In this document: positions 9,000 through 18,217 of the stretch, one piece after another
Position numbering within the stretch: the stretch's first letter is position 1
Layout: every line of letters starts with the position of its first letter
NCBI GenBank assembly: GCA_030180075.1
Contig: JASNJN010000011.1
Location: forward strand, 1 to 41,420
DNA length: 41,420 bases
Direction of reading: 5' to 3'
Source of the DNA: Mikrocytos mackini
Lineage: Eukaryota > Endomyxa > Ascetosporea > Mikrocytida > Mikrocytiidae
Notes under the pieces: model-generated
Database searches by the model: none
What the model was told of the DNA's origin: nothing
The model's input: only the letters and a program-made list of their open reading frames with translations
Made by a program: the position numbers and the translations under genes

Positions 9000-9321
9000 G
9001 TTTTTGACCGTTGGTTAAATTTTTATTAAAAGTAAGCATTTGTATCTTACTGTTCCAGATTAAGTTCTTGATGTTTTGTTGCTGAATCGATAGCTCGACT
9101 CACAATTTCCTGTATTGTGTAATTTTCCTGAGATAGTTTGTCGTTTATAAAGAATTCGATAGGTTTACCACCTTATGATAAACAACGACTATTTTAGATT
9201 ACTTGCGTCCGTATGTTTGTGAATTCTTTGCTCAAATCGAGGATTTCTAAGGTATGTCCTCTTTCAATATAATCTATTATCTCCCTCATTATGTTAGTTT
9301 TTGTTTGTATCAAATGAAATC
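9000..9321 (-). pseudogene. Ty3/gypsy RNase H remnant
   Basis: On the minus strand, PRFEQRIHKHTDASN at about 9195-9240 matches the start of Ty3/gypsy RNase H, where HTDAS contains a catalytic Asp. A later frame gives NDKLSQENYTIQEIVSRAID, resembling the S-x-KLS-x-x-E-x-NY-x-x-x-E region of the same domain. It is broken by stops and frame changes. The MULE-like element 9322-10203 separates it from the RT remnant. Confidence 0.6.
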
Positions 9322-10212
9322 GGCTCATTTAAATATTCCCACAAAAACTTAAAATTTCCCACAAGTTTTAAAATTTCCCACAAATCTTAAATTTTCCCAC
9401 AGGTTTTAAAATTTCCCACAAAAACTTAAATTTTCCCACACATCTTTAAAATTTCCCACAAGTTCTGCAAATTTACCGCAGAATATCAGCATTTAAATTT
9501 GGGATTATCGCTTGGTTTTTCTTTGACAATAAGTCTAAGTAGGTTTTTTATTGCTTATATTTATTTACAAGGATAATAGTATGGTGATTTTTCAATTTCT
9601 AACCCGCATATACTCAAGTTTAATGTTTGCTATAAATATATATTAATAAAGACGTTATATTATCGTAAATCTTGGCACAACGCAACAACATAACGTATAT
9701 TATGTCTTTAAAAGGCATATAGATAACACATATCAATAAATATCCAATTATAAACAGGGTTGGTTTTAGTCCGCGGATAAAACGTTTTGTCCGGGACACG
9801 GTTTTAACCTGGTTAAAACCGTTTGAAAAATCACAAAACTTTATTTTGACAAATATTCGAAATTTTCCAATTTTCATATTCAATCAAACGATAGAGTGTA
9901 ATGCCAGGAAATAAGAAACAGAATGTTTATCGAATCATAAAAAATCATCAAAATCTAAACCACAAAATGTAAAATCAAAATTTAACAAAAACCCGATAAA
10001 TTTGCACCAAAAATATTCTAGATATTTCCCCTACCAAATAAGGGGTTTTATCCGGACAAAACGTCCTAAACGTTTTGATCGGGATGGTTTTTACCATTCG
10101 GATTAAATCGCCCGGTTTAATCCGACCAACTCTGATTATAAATTTGGAAATATTTAAGATTTGTGGGAAAATTTAAGTTTTTGTGGGAAGTTTTAATACA
10201 ACCAATGAAATC
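9313..10212. mobile_element. MULE-like element with CCCACA terminal arrays and 9-bp TSD
   Basis: Element 9322-10203, with exact direct repeats AATGAAATC at 9313-9321 and 10204-10212. Both ends start with GG and share a TTCCCACAAAAACTTAAA block. The left end carries seven tandem units of about 19-20 bp, each CCCACA followed by A/T-rich filler ending near TTAAAATTT. The right end has two units in inverse orientation (about 10158-10192). A 9-bp duplication suggests a Mutator-like element. The interior holds a later hAT-like MITE (9755-10134), so the original element was about 490 bp. No transposase is present. Confidence 0.8.
9747..10142. mobile_element. hAT-like MITE (nested) with exact 8-bp TSD
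   Basis: Element 9755-10134 (380 bp). The ends read CAGGGTTGGT and CAGAGTTGGT inwards (9 of 10 match). Exact direct repeats ATTATAAA flank it at 9747-9754 and 10135-10142. CAGGG/CAGAG ends and an 8-bp duplication are hAT hallmarks. Subterminal ACGTTTTGTCCGG and CCGGACAAAACG words form further inverted repeats. It is inserted inside the MULE-like element 9322-10203. Confidence 0.87.
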
Positions 10213-10285
10213 TAATTTTTTCCTTGTTATGCCTAGAGTGGTGTTAATCTAATGCTAAAGTTCGCGACGAAATTCGTAAACCATT

Positions 10286-10678
10286 GTAAAACCCAGAGAT
10301 GAGAATAACCGACCCGACCGCCCGAACCCGACCCGATCGGGTCGGGTTCGGGCGGAAGAAGGACCCAAAATCACTGAAAATTCTCAACAAATCGTAAAAC
10401 ATGAAAATAATGAAAATATAATATTATAAGCTTCAAATATACCTTTCAGTAATTAAGCAAACGTGGGAAATATTCCCAATGTAGTATTTGCTGCCCTATG
10501 CATAAGAATATTTGAATATTCACTCATTTTTTATTGTAAATTTAAACAAAATTTTGAAAATTATGTGACAAATTACTACCAAAAAATTGTAGTTTCTACC
10601 CGAACCCGCCCGACCCGATTCGAGTAGGGTCGGGCTCGGGTAGGGAAAACACCTAAAATTCTCATGTCTGGTAAAAAC
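10286..10678. mobile_element. hAT-like MITE with GC-rich palindrome
   Basis: Element 10294-10670 (377 bp). The ends read CAGAGATGAGAAT and CAGACATGAGAAT inwards (12 of 13). The flanks are GTAAAACC (10286-10293) and GTAAAAAC (10671-10678), an 8-bp duplication with one difference. Just inside the left end, 10318-10355 is a perfect 38-bp palindrome built from CCCGAACCCGACCCG and its complement. A degenerate counterpart lies at about 10598-10642. No coding capacity. Confidence 0.82.
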
Positions 10679-10796
10679 CATAATATGAATTTATGTTCTT
10701 CCTTGTTCGGTGACATTGATTTTGGTTTTGGAAGGTTGTATCGTTTTAAATCTGGTTCAATCTTATTGTTCGATATAAAACCTATGGGGAATGACA

Positions 10797-11184
10797 CTTC
10801 TTCACAGGGTTGGGAGGTTTAAATCACGAGGTTTAAACCACATGGTTTAAACCGGTTTTTGCCATCCTGTCCAAAAGGTTTTGGACGTAAAAGACGTCTT
10901 AAACCTCCTATTTGGTAGGGGCTCGAGGGGCCTGAAATTGAAAAGTGAAATGACCTTTTTCAAAAACGTCACCAAATGATCATAATATTTTGTCTGAACA
11001 CTTAATTTTTTGTCGCCAAAAAAACAATAAACTCAAAATTCTTTATATTACATTCTTAATAAATTAAACGTCTAACATAAAATTAAGAAATATTGTAACC
11101 TGAAAAAAGGGTTTTGGACAGGATTAAACCACTTGTCCTGTACAAAAGGTTATGGACGGTCTTAAACCCTACCCTGCTTCTTCA
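10797..11184. mobile_element. hAT-like MITE with exact 8-bp TSD
   Basis: Element 10805-11176 (372 bp). The ends read CAGGGTTGGG and CAGGGTAGGG inwards (9 of 10). Exact direct repeats CTTCTTCA lie at 10797-10804 and 11177-11184. GGTTTAAA, ACCTCC and GGTTTTGGACG words repeat in inverted form near the ends. It is similar in end sequence and size to the element at 9755-10134, but the interiors differ. It interrupts the RT remnant. Confidence 0.87.
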
Positions 11185-11700
11185 CAGCCAACTTTACATT
11201 TCTTAATATTATATCTAATGATATTTCCGTTGATGATGTGGAAGACTTTTAATTGTGCCAGCATTATTTTGTATATTGCATCCCATGATAATAATATCGC
11301 CGAGATAAGCGAAGGCTTGGAGTATTTCTTTAATGAAGCCGCGACCACGAGTTTAAAATGCCTGGACCTTGTTTTAAGCCAACCAATAAGAAATTATATA
11401 CATACATCTTGAATTGAGTAATGAACGCTGCTTTTTCCTTGTGTTCTTCAATTATGGCCAGTTGATAACATCTTTACTATATGTCTAAGATCGTAGATAT
11501 CTTCTTGTCACGAGCCGAATAGGAATATTCTTAGTTTCTAGTAGGGATATGGTTATACACAAGAGAATTGGTTCAATTGGCGATAATTGATCGCTAATCG
11601 CTCATCGTTTCCCCATTTGTTAGTAAAAATGTTGGACTGGCGGGTTCCGTTTTATTTTCTCGGGTTATTTCCGATTCTGAAATAGATATGTTGTATGTTT

Positions 11701-12181
11701 TGCTTGCAAGCTAAAGGGCTGCTTGAGCGTAATCGTAATCCTTTTTTAATCCCGCGAGTAGGTTTTGGAAGCTTGTACTCCTCCATCAATGAATCGGCGG
11801 GGTCTTTGCTGATTGACCACGCTCAGTTTTGAATTCCTCGTTATAATTCGCCGTTTTACCACGTTTTGTATTGTTTATTATGAATGGTCCTTTTACCTAC
11901 ACGTGGTTGGGAGTTATATGGTAGTTCATAACCTCAAATGGTTATTATTCCCAATTTATGGTATACAGTAGATTCTCGCTTTAGCGAACCTATTTGTTTC
12001 AGATTGCGTGTTTTGTTCTCTATACAAGTGTTCCTTATTAGTTTTAAGTGGCGAAAAAAGAGTTTATATACTTATAAAATACCAATATTTTCAATAAGAA
12101 TTTTTTGTTGTATATGCTAAATTTTGATAATGTAATGAGAACAAAAATTTTCCAAATAAATTATAATTTTAAAAATTTTAT
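11701..12181. other. Non-genic stretch with a pogo-like terminus
   Basis: No gene is seen. At 11964-11990 the sequence TA followed by CAGTAGATTCTCGCTTTAGC is typical of a pogo/Tigger left end next to its TA target, but no matching right end was found. The left portion could hold very decayed N-terminal RT sequence of the Ty3/gypsy relic. Confidence 0.4.
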
Positions 12182-13190
12182 TTAATTATTCAAGGAAATA
12201 ATGTGATTTGCCTTACAATTTAGAAATGTCCATTTGTATTTCTCTGCTCTTTCCGCGTTCTTAAGAGACATTATAACTTCCAGTATTTTGTTTGTTATTT
12301 CGTTCTTAACCAACTCCTTCAAATAAGTAGTAGTTGTCCCATTGTTTTCCGAAAATATTCTAGTTCCTCGTCTGTTTTGTACTTAATAAAAGGTGCTTTT
12401 AAGAAATAGTTTATAAATACTCTGAAATACTTTGTAAGAAGTTTAGGGAATAGTTGTTCAATGCTACAATTGAACGAGCAGTTATATCTCTCGGTAGATT
12501 TGTTGTAAACCAAACTGCTGTAATTCATCACATTCAAAATAGTAAGATAGAATACGTCCTTGTTAATTGTGTCTTTATGTAGCTTTAATCTTCCTCTGCT
12601 CTGATACTATTCATTATATAGCTATAATAATTAAGAGCATCTTCCACCCTGTGCATTCCAGTATATACGATTATCCTACCGAATGAAGCTTACACTATTT
12701 TAACGTTGTTGTCAATGAGTATGTTTAATAATGCATCAAAAATTCGTCTGTTTGTAGTCTTGGATATTTGCTAACTTCTTTACTCTTTGACAAACCCATT
12801 TATGTCATTTTTGAACAAGTATTTAACTCCAACTTCCGATTTTAGAACACTTTTATTTAATGCCAAAGCAAAGCAAACCATCAGAATTAAATCTTGTATC
12901 TGCTCTTTGTTTATAGAACGTAAAGTTTTCTTTGAAAGTAAATCAGAAAGCTCAAAATAATCTATTTTGATGTCCAAACAAATAGAACTAATGTAGCCCT
13001 CTTTGGATACTTCGATATTGTTACTAAAACATTCGTCTACGTCTATTTCACTTGTGTTGTCTTTAGTGTGACTATTAACAGGTAGCGTAGAAAAATCATG
13101 ATAGTTCGCATAGTCGTTCTTCAATTGGGATCTTAAAACAAAGTGGTTAAAGTTGCTTTAATGAATGAGTGGGCTAACGCATGTATAGGT
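12182..13190 (-). pseudogene. Decayed gene of unknown function
   Basis: A chain of coding-like minus-strand segments runs through this interval in different frames. The first is a 114-codon piece (13124-12780) containing LSKKTLRSINKEQIQDLI. A segment with RRIFDALLNILIDNN and RVEDALNYYSYIMNSI follows (about 12600-12770). A 72-codon piece (12537-12319) has IEQLFPKLLTKYFRVFINYF. The last segment contains LKELVKNEITNKILEVI and ends LNN-stop at 12182. Together they amount to about 310 codons with at least two in-frame stops and two frame changes. The helical, Leu/Ile/Lys/Asn-rich composition resembles the intact genes of the window. I do not recognise the family. It is not obviously transposon-derived and may be a dead host gene or paralogue. 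Confidence 0.5.
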
Positions 13191-13258
13191 ATCATTGCGT
13201 ACTTAGAAACGTTTTTTATAACTGTGAAAAGTTGTAATGAAACTATTAAGACCTCAAC

Positions 13259-13666
13259 TTCATTTTCCCTGAAAAAGTTGCATTTTTCCTGAAATTCTTA
13301 CAATTTCCCTAAAATTATTTTGTTTCGAATAACTAATTACAGAATTTTACATGTTGTGATTTGAAATTTATACCATATATGTGCAGGATGATTATTTAAC
13401 TGAAAATATAGTTTTTTCTTGGAATTTCTGTTTGTTTTTGTATCAATTTATAAAGTAATGGAAATATCTAGACCTGATTTTGTCAAAGTGTTGTTGGCAA
13501 TTTTTGAAAAACCATCACAATTCATCTAAAATTAAATATAATTGAATTGGCGGATAAATTCAATTTGAAAATTTTGTTAATATAATTTATAAAATTAAAA
13601 AACGGTAAAAAATCAGGAAAAGTGTAAGAATTTCAGGAAAAATGCAACTTTTTCAGGCAAAATGAA
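13259..13666. mobile_element. MITE-like element with 44-bp TIRs built of CCTGAAA units
   Basis: The segments 13259-13302 and 13623-13666 are inverted copies matching at 43 of 44 positions. Each contains successive units of about 19 bp with a core of CCCTGAAAAAG, TCCTGAAATTC or TCCCTAAAATT. The interior of about 320 bp is AT-rich and non-coding. The exact outer ends and target duplication are not clear; CTATTAA and CTAATTAA lie outside the two ends but do not align without a gap. Confidence 0.75.
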
Positions 13667-14039
13667 TTTCAATCTAATTAAATCCACAATTTAACACAAA
13701 CCTCAAACGAAGTGATTTAGTATCATTATAAAGTTTATATGTTGAATTCAAAATGACATAAAAATAAAAAATAGTTTTAAATAATTTTGTGGCACTTATC
13801 ATGTCAAAATAAAACATATTCAGATGTATTTTATATAATATGTCTTGAAAAAACTTTAAATGGAGCAAATTAATTTGATAATCCTAAGACTATTTTAATA
13901 TATCATATAAAAGAGTATTTATTCAGTATAAAATAACACAATAATCAAGATTTTATGGTTGGAAATTATTTATAGTGTTTTATTACATGGTGAAAATTTT
14001 TTATTACAAACATGCTAGTAAAAATGTACAGAAAAAATG

Positions 14040-14160
14040 TTGTTGTGAAAAATTGTGATTTCAATTTACATGAGCGATCGGAAAGGAAAACTCTTCCGAC
14101 CGACCAGACGTCGGAGTCGGTCGGAATCGGAATAGAATTTTTTCATTTTTGACACCTCTG
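14040..14160. mobile_element. Right-end remnant of a hAT-like MITE
   Basis: Read on the minus strand from 14160, the sequence begins CAGAGGTGTCAAAAATGAAA and runs into a GC-rich block of CCGACCGACTCCGACG and its complement around 14080-14130. CAGAGGTG is a hAT-type terminus. The opposite end and the partner of a possible ATTTTAAC target copy (14161-14168) were not found, so the element is probably truncated. It abuts the reading frame that follows. Confidence 0.5.
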
Positions 14161-14961
14161 ATTTTAACAAAGATCCCAAATTTAGAAAAATTCGAGTTCT
14201 TTGCCTTTTCTAATGAGCTAACGAATTTTTTCGATCAGAACTTCAAAAATTATAGTATTTGTGACATTGTAATGAAAGCCCTCAAAGGGATAAACATATT
14301 CACACTCGACACAACTCCAACAACCTCACCAAGCAGCGAACATAAAAAAGCACAGTTTAAAGCTACGCCTATCACCGAACCTATTTCATTTGGTAATAAA
14401 CAAGACACACTTCTATTCAGATACAGTAACGTACTGTTAATGTTTAAGGGTTATTTGGAACTCATTACCCAGCTCATTTTTGGTTCATTCAATAAACTTA
14501 CAAAAAGTGAAAATGTAGCTGCGTTAATTCTTTCTAAAATAAGCCACTACTTTCTATTGGACGAATTGGTACAACATAAAATATATTTTGTTGAAGTTAT
14601 TGACCAAATAATTAAAAACACTAACGCTTTAACTTTACAAAACAAGTTATTTGAATTAAGAGAAACAGCGAATGAAATAACAGATTTACTGAACGAACAA
14701 TTTAACCAAACTTTTGAAAGAAAAGGAGACATTCTATTAAACAACATTTCTAAAGACAAAATATTACAATTGAAGAATATAGTTAATGAGTTCGTTAATA
14801 AATGTGGCTTAAAAAGTTTGGTTTATTTATTAAACGAGTTAGATACTAATGAATTAAAAGGTTTACTTAAAAATACTGAGAACAAAATTAAAGCTTCTAA
14901 ACATCAACACAAAAATAGTAGCAACAGTGTAAATATAGAACTGAAATTAAACAACAATTAA
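14161..14961 (+). CDS. Hypothetical protein, 5' end disrupted
   Basis: An open frame of about 266 codons starts directly at the border of the hAT-like remnant. No ATG occurs in the first 37 codons after the border; the first is at 14272. The upstream codons still look coding (PNLEKFEFFAFSNELTNFF), so the original start was probably removed by the insertion rather than being the ATG at 14272. The predicted product is K/N/L-rich and mostly helical, without a recognised domain; a Lys-rich tail ends ELKLNNN. Eight bases separate its stop from the next ORF, which lies in another frame, so the two may be one gene split by a frameshift. Function unknown. Confidence 0.45.
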   Translation: MLTKIPNLEKFEFFAFSNELTNFFDQNFKNYSICDIVMKALKGINIFTLDTTPTTSPSSEHKKAQFKATPITEPISFGNKQDTLLFRYSNVLLMFKGYLELITQLIFGSFNKLTKSENVAALILSKISHYFLLDELVQHKIYFVEVIDQIIKNTNALTLQNKLFELRETANEITDLLNEQFNQTFERKGDILLNNISKDKILQLKNIVNEFVNKCGLKSLVYLLNELDTNELKGLLKNTENKIKASKHQHKNSSNSVNIELKLNNN

Positions 14962-14969
14962 AAACTTAC

Positions 14970-15386
14970 ATGGAAGTGTTTAATATCTATAAAGAATTAG
15001 ATGTTAAAATAAACAATGAAAAGATATCATATAATATAATAACAATATTCGTTACAGTTTTGGAGAAAAGTCAAACGTTTATAATAAAAGACATTGATTA
15101 TTCAATTGAAGGAAATAACTTAGAAATTTATTCGAATTTTAAAAATGAAATTATTAAAAGAATGAAAAATAAAAATAAAAATGTTAAAATGGAAGATGGA
15201 TATGATTCTTTAGTTGAAAACTTTTCAATAGAAAGAGAAGACAAATTAAAAGAAAATACATATAACACTCTAAAAGATATTGTAAACTCTGTTAGAAAAG
15301 AAAATTTGGAAACGGATGAGTTAAATTCGGAAAAGTCGGATAGTGATTCAGTTTATGAAACTCCTTATTTTAATATACCAGAATGA
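14970..15386 (+). CDS. Hypothetical 138-aa protein
   Basis: A short ORF starts with ATG eight bases after the preceding stop. The product is highly charged, with a Lys/Asn run (KRMKNKNKNVKM) and an acidic Ser/Glu/Asp tail (LNSEKSDSDSVYETP). No domain, signal peptide or membrane segment is evident. The tight spacing, the same strand and similar composition suggest it is the 3' part of the gene before it, disconnected by a frameshift or stop, but a separate small gene cannot be excluded. Confidence 0.4.
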   Translation: MEVFNIYKELDVKINNEKISYNIITIFVTVLEKSQTFIIKDIDYSIEGNNLEIYSNFKNEIIKRMKNKNKNVKMEDGYDSLVENFSIEREDKLKENTYNTLKDIVNSVRKENLETDELNSEKSDSDSVYETPYFNIPE

Positions 15387-15843
15387 GGGCACGAATATAA
15401 ATACATTTTAAACAAGTTTTTAGATTATATTTTATGATATCGATAACGTTTATTTAATTTAAGCATTGGTCCGAATTACTTTTTATAACTTTATTCGTTA
15501 AAAAATAAATTTATGTTTCATGGTTAATGTTTCGATTTATAAATGATTATTTAAGGGCTCCTCTTCGAAAAAACCAAATATAAATCGTAAAATTGACCGC
15601 CAAGTTCACTACAATGATTTAGAGCAGCTTCAGTAGTGTTTTAGCTTTAAATAAGGTTGTCAAAATCGTTTTAAAGTGTGTTTTGAAAACAAATCCTTGT
15701 TTTTATCAATCATAATAAATCGGTCCTTCATTTACTTTTAGGTTTTCTACCACTTGGTTATTAACTTCTTTTTTAGTTTAATCTCAACTAAAAAATAGAA
15801 TGCCTTAATTTGTTTGAAAAATATTACTCCACTTGCATAAACA
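15387..15843. other. Convergent intergenic region, no gene seen
   Basis: AT-rich DNA between the ends of two convergent ORFs. No repeat structure or RNA gene was recognised. Confidence 0.5.
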
Positions 15844-17259
15844 TTATTTATTTAATATATAACATTTCTTTTCTTCTATAAATGATAATCTTTTCTGATG
15901 ATTCGTCCATATCAATTTAACATATTTCTTTTCTCCTTCTTTGTATAAACGGTCTGCTTTTATATACCCTGCATTGTACATAAACCACGCAACCTTTACT
16001 TCATTTTCTGTAATATTGACAACATCAATTTGGAACAAACTCTCAAAATCAGTAAGTGCTAATGTCAATTCAAATTCTCTTTCTAAGTCAACAGACAAAT
16101 TAAGTTTCCTGAAACATCTCCAAAAGACTATTGTTGCCATCTCTGTTGAAACACGGTGGGATTTCTTCACACAAATAGACCCCTTTAAATCTTTGGCCAT
16201 CAGAAAGTTTAATATCTTAAATGCGTCTAGCTTTGTATTAAGTAAATTATGATTGTCTATTGAAAACCTCAATTGTATCTTTTCTTTATTATCAGTACTA
16301 TTTTGGATCTTTACTTCTATATCATATATTTGTTGTAATTGGTAAATAACATTTTCTTTAAATCTATAAACATCAAATTTAGGCTGTCCTATAATAGCAA
16401 CAAAAAATACTGAAAGGGAACATTGTAATATTTCTTTTTCTCTTAATGCTTCGTCATCAAATTGTAATCTATTGTGGTATTTTTTCTCTAGGTTTAATAT
16501 TTCCTTCCATACACCATCTATAAACTCAATTTCTTTTTCTGATAAACCCATTTCTAAAAATGGTTTTATGTCATGTTCAGTTTTAACAAGTTCTTGGACT
16601 AGTTTAGAAGCGTTAGAAGTATTCTTAGCATCTGTATCATAATACCCGCATATTAATCTCGTCATGCGCAAAGCAGAAAACTCTCCAAATGAACGCGGAT
16701 TATTTATGTTGAAATCCCCAAATTCTATCACCCTTGGGTATATAAATAGTGTTTCGACAGTGTCTACCGGTACTATCAAACAGAAAATATATTGTATGCT
16801 TGAAGGCCCGTAGAATTTACCAGTTGTAATAGCTTCATACTTAGTAAGAAATATAGCTTTAAGAAGAAAATTGTTCCTAAAAAATTCAAGTTCTTCTTGG
16901 TAAATAAAACGCTGAGTTTTTTCAATCATAGTATTAACATCATCCATAATGATAATAAAGTTTGTAATTACATTTTTTGGTGGCTCGCCCGATTTGGATA
17001 ATATGTTTCCCTTCTCTATTTGAAAATGGATTTCCCATGCAATGTCTTTGTAAAGTTTCCTAAGCTCTTCAAGTATGGTTTCATTATAATTTTCGATTTC
17101 GCTTAGACTCGTTGCAACTTCACTGTTTTTATAGAAACGCTTTTTTAAATTGTCATTCTTGGTTATTTGTGCTTGAAGTTTCGTTGCATAGTTTTTGTCT
17201 GTTTGTGTTGTTTTATCTTTTATGTGTTTTAGAATCATACTGATTATTAGGGGGACCAT
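15844..17259 (-). CDS. Hypothetical 471-aa protein
   Basis: A complete uninterrupted ORF. The start at 17259 is supported by an AAATTTTTTT word about 15 bases upstream; a second Met at residue 8 is an alternative. The product is soluble-looking, rich in K, E, I and N, with helical stretches (ETILEELRKLYKDIAWEI, KEIEFIDGVWKEILNLEKKY) and a central hydrophobic portion around FCLIVPVDTVETLFIYPRVI. No signal peptide, no clear transmembrane helix and no catalytic motif I can name. The intact frame over 1.4 kb in repeat-rich surroundings argues for selection. Function unknown; possibly lineage-specific. Confidence 0.7.
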   Translation of the reverse strand: MVPLIISMILKHIKDKTTQTDKNYATKLQAQITKNDNLKKRFYKNSEVATSLSEIENYNETILEELRKLYKDIAWEIHFQIEKGNILSKSGEPPKNVITNFIIIMDDVNTMIEKTQRFIYQEELEFFRNNFLLKAIFLTKYEAITTGKFYGPSSIQYIFCLIVPVDTVETLFIYPRVIEFGDFNINNPRSFGEFSALRMTRLICGYYDTDAKNTSNASKLVQELVKTEHDIKPFLEMGLSEKEIEFIDGVWKEILNLEKKYHNRLQFDDEALREKEILQCSLSVFFVAIIGQPKFDVYRFKENVIYQLQQIYDIEVKIQNSTDNKEKIQLRFSIDNHNLLNTKLDAFKILNFLMAKDLKGSICVKKSHRVSTEMATIVFWRCFRKLNLSVDLEREFELTLALTDFESLFQIDVVNITENEVKVAWFMYNAGYIKADRLYKEGEKKYVKLIWTNHQKRLSFIEEKKCYILNK

Positions 17260-18217
17260 AAAGCTTAAAAAAATTTTACTTATATTTAGATATACAGCCC
17301 AATAACGTTATTTTTAGTATTCAAATGTGTTTTAGAGCGTTCCTGAACGAGATATAAAAGCTTAAAAAGACGTTATGGCTTATTTTGTATACAAAATGAG
17401 TTTTGGTCAAAATTTTGGTGACTAATAAACAGGAAATTTCAATACTATATTCTTTTAGCATGTATTACTTTCTACGAAGACAACCAAGTCTACATTTTAT
17501 TGATATAGTACACTACATGCCATCTCCAAACGACTTCATATCTTCAATATTAATGAAAATTATAAAACAGCAAGTAAAATATAAATGAAACCAAATTATT
17601 CAACGAAGTCCAAGGATATATTAAAGGACAGAGTTTCAATTTATCTCGAGCCTCCAATTGATCAATAATCGAGAATTATGTTTCATGTCACATTTTCAGG
17701 AAAATGAGTAAAAATCTCAAATTATCGATAAACTTGGAGGATTTTTTGCTATCAACCCCATTTCCATTTATGAACTTTAAGGTTGATTCCATAAAAACCA
17801 CTCTACCTATATTATATTCGGTGTTAAGTTTTATTTGGATTCTTAATTATGTTTTCTGATGATGTGTATATGTTTTATTCTACCGAATCCATACTTTAAT
17901 ATAACATTTTCAGCAATGTTTGATTGTTGGTAAAAATTACGTAAACCGATTTTAATTTTAATGAATATCAAATAAATTGGCGATAAACTTACAATTTTAT
18001 CGATGATGATATTTCCAATTTTACATTCAAAATTTATTACACAACTAAAAATATTTGTGTTATGTATCTTCTGGGCCAGTTGAAGGCATAGAAAACAAAA
18101 GAGACTAACCACAAATATTTAAACTCGCGATATATAAACGGCAAACGTAGTTTACAGATTTTCACAGTACCTACTACAAAAGATATCTATATCAAGCTTA
18201 CATTCCATCATAGATAT
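17260..18217. other. Non-genic stretch
   Basis: No credible gene on either strand; the open frames here are short and have no recognisable content. No repeat with paired ends was found. The first bases are the upstream region of the 471-aa gene. Confidence 0.5.

Larger units (their letters stand above)
10213..11690 (-). pseudogene. Ty3/gypsy reverse transcriptase remnant
   Basis: Minus-strand traces in RT order: SPTFLLTNG at about 11620-11650, an INYRQLNQ segment near 11585, STILDI followed by IIEEHKEKAAFITQF (11410-11520), FLLVGLKQGPG, then AYLGDIIIMG at about 11275-11310, where the active-site YLDD has become YLGD. Past the MITE at 10805-11176 the thumb-like IGFISNNKIEPDLKRY with LPKPKS follows (10700-10790). 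Past the MITE at 10294-10670, TNFVANFSIRLTPL resembles the YRRFIPNFSxIAxPL motif. Many stops and frame changes are present. The two MITEs split one ancestral domain. Confidence 0.7.
7550..11700 (-). mobile_element. Decayed Ty3/gypsy LTR retrotransposon pol, invaded by MITEs
   Basis: Fragments of reverse transcriptase, RNase H and integrase occur in that order along the minus strand, the Ty3/gypsy order (in Ty1/copia integrase comes first). Frames shift and stops are frequent, so the element is long dead. Five non-autonomous DNA transposons are inserted here (7984-8214, 9322-10203, 9755-10134 nested in the previous one, 10294-10670 and 10805-11176). Coding traces resume on the far side of the insertions at the expected domain position. 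No gag or protease was found next to it. Confidence 0.75.

Noticed and set aside
9335-9475. CCCACA array as a possible CRISPR array
   Set aside because: The units are 19-20 bp without distinct spacers and have an inverted counterpart at the other element end; the genome is eukaryotic.
9620-9883. 87-codon minus-strand ORF
   Set aside because: It crosses the border of the hAT-like MITE at 9755 and lies inside a non-coding MULE-like element.
14149-14160. Start of the 14149-14961 frame at 14149
   Set aside because: The codon is TTG inside the hAT-like terminus, so it is not a credible initiation site.
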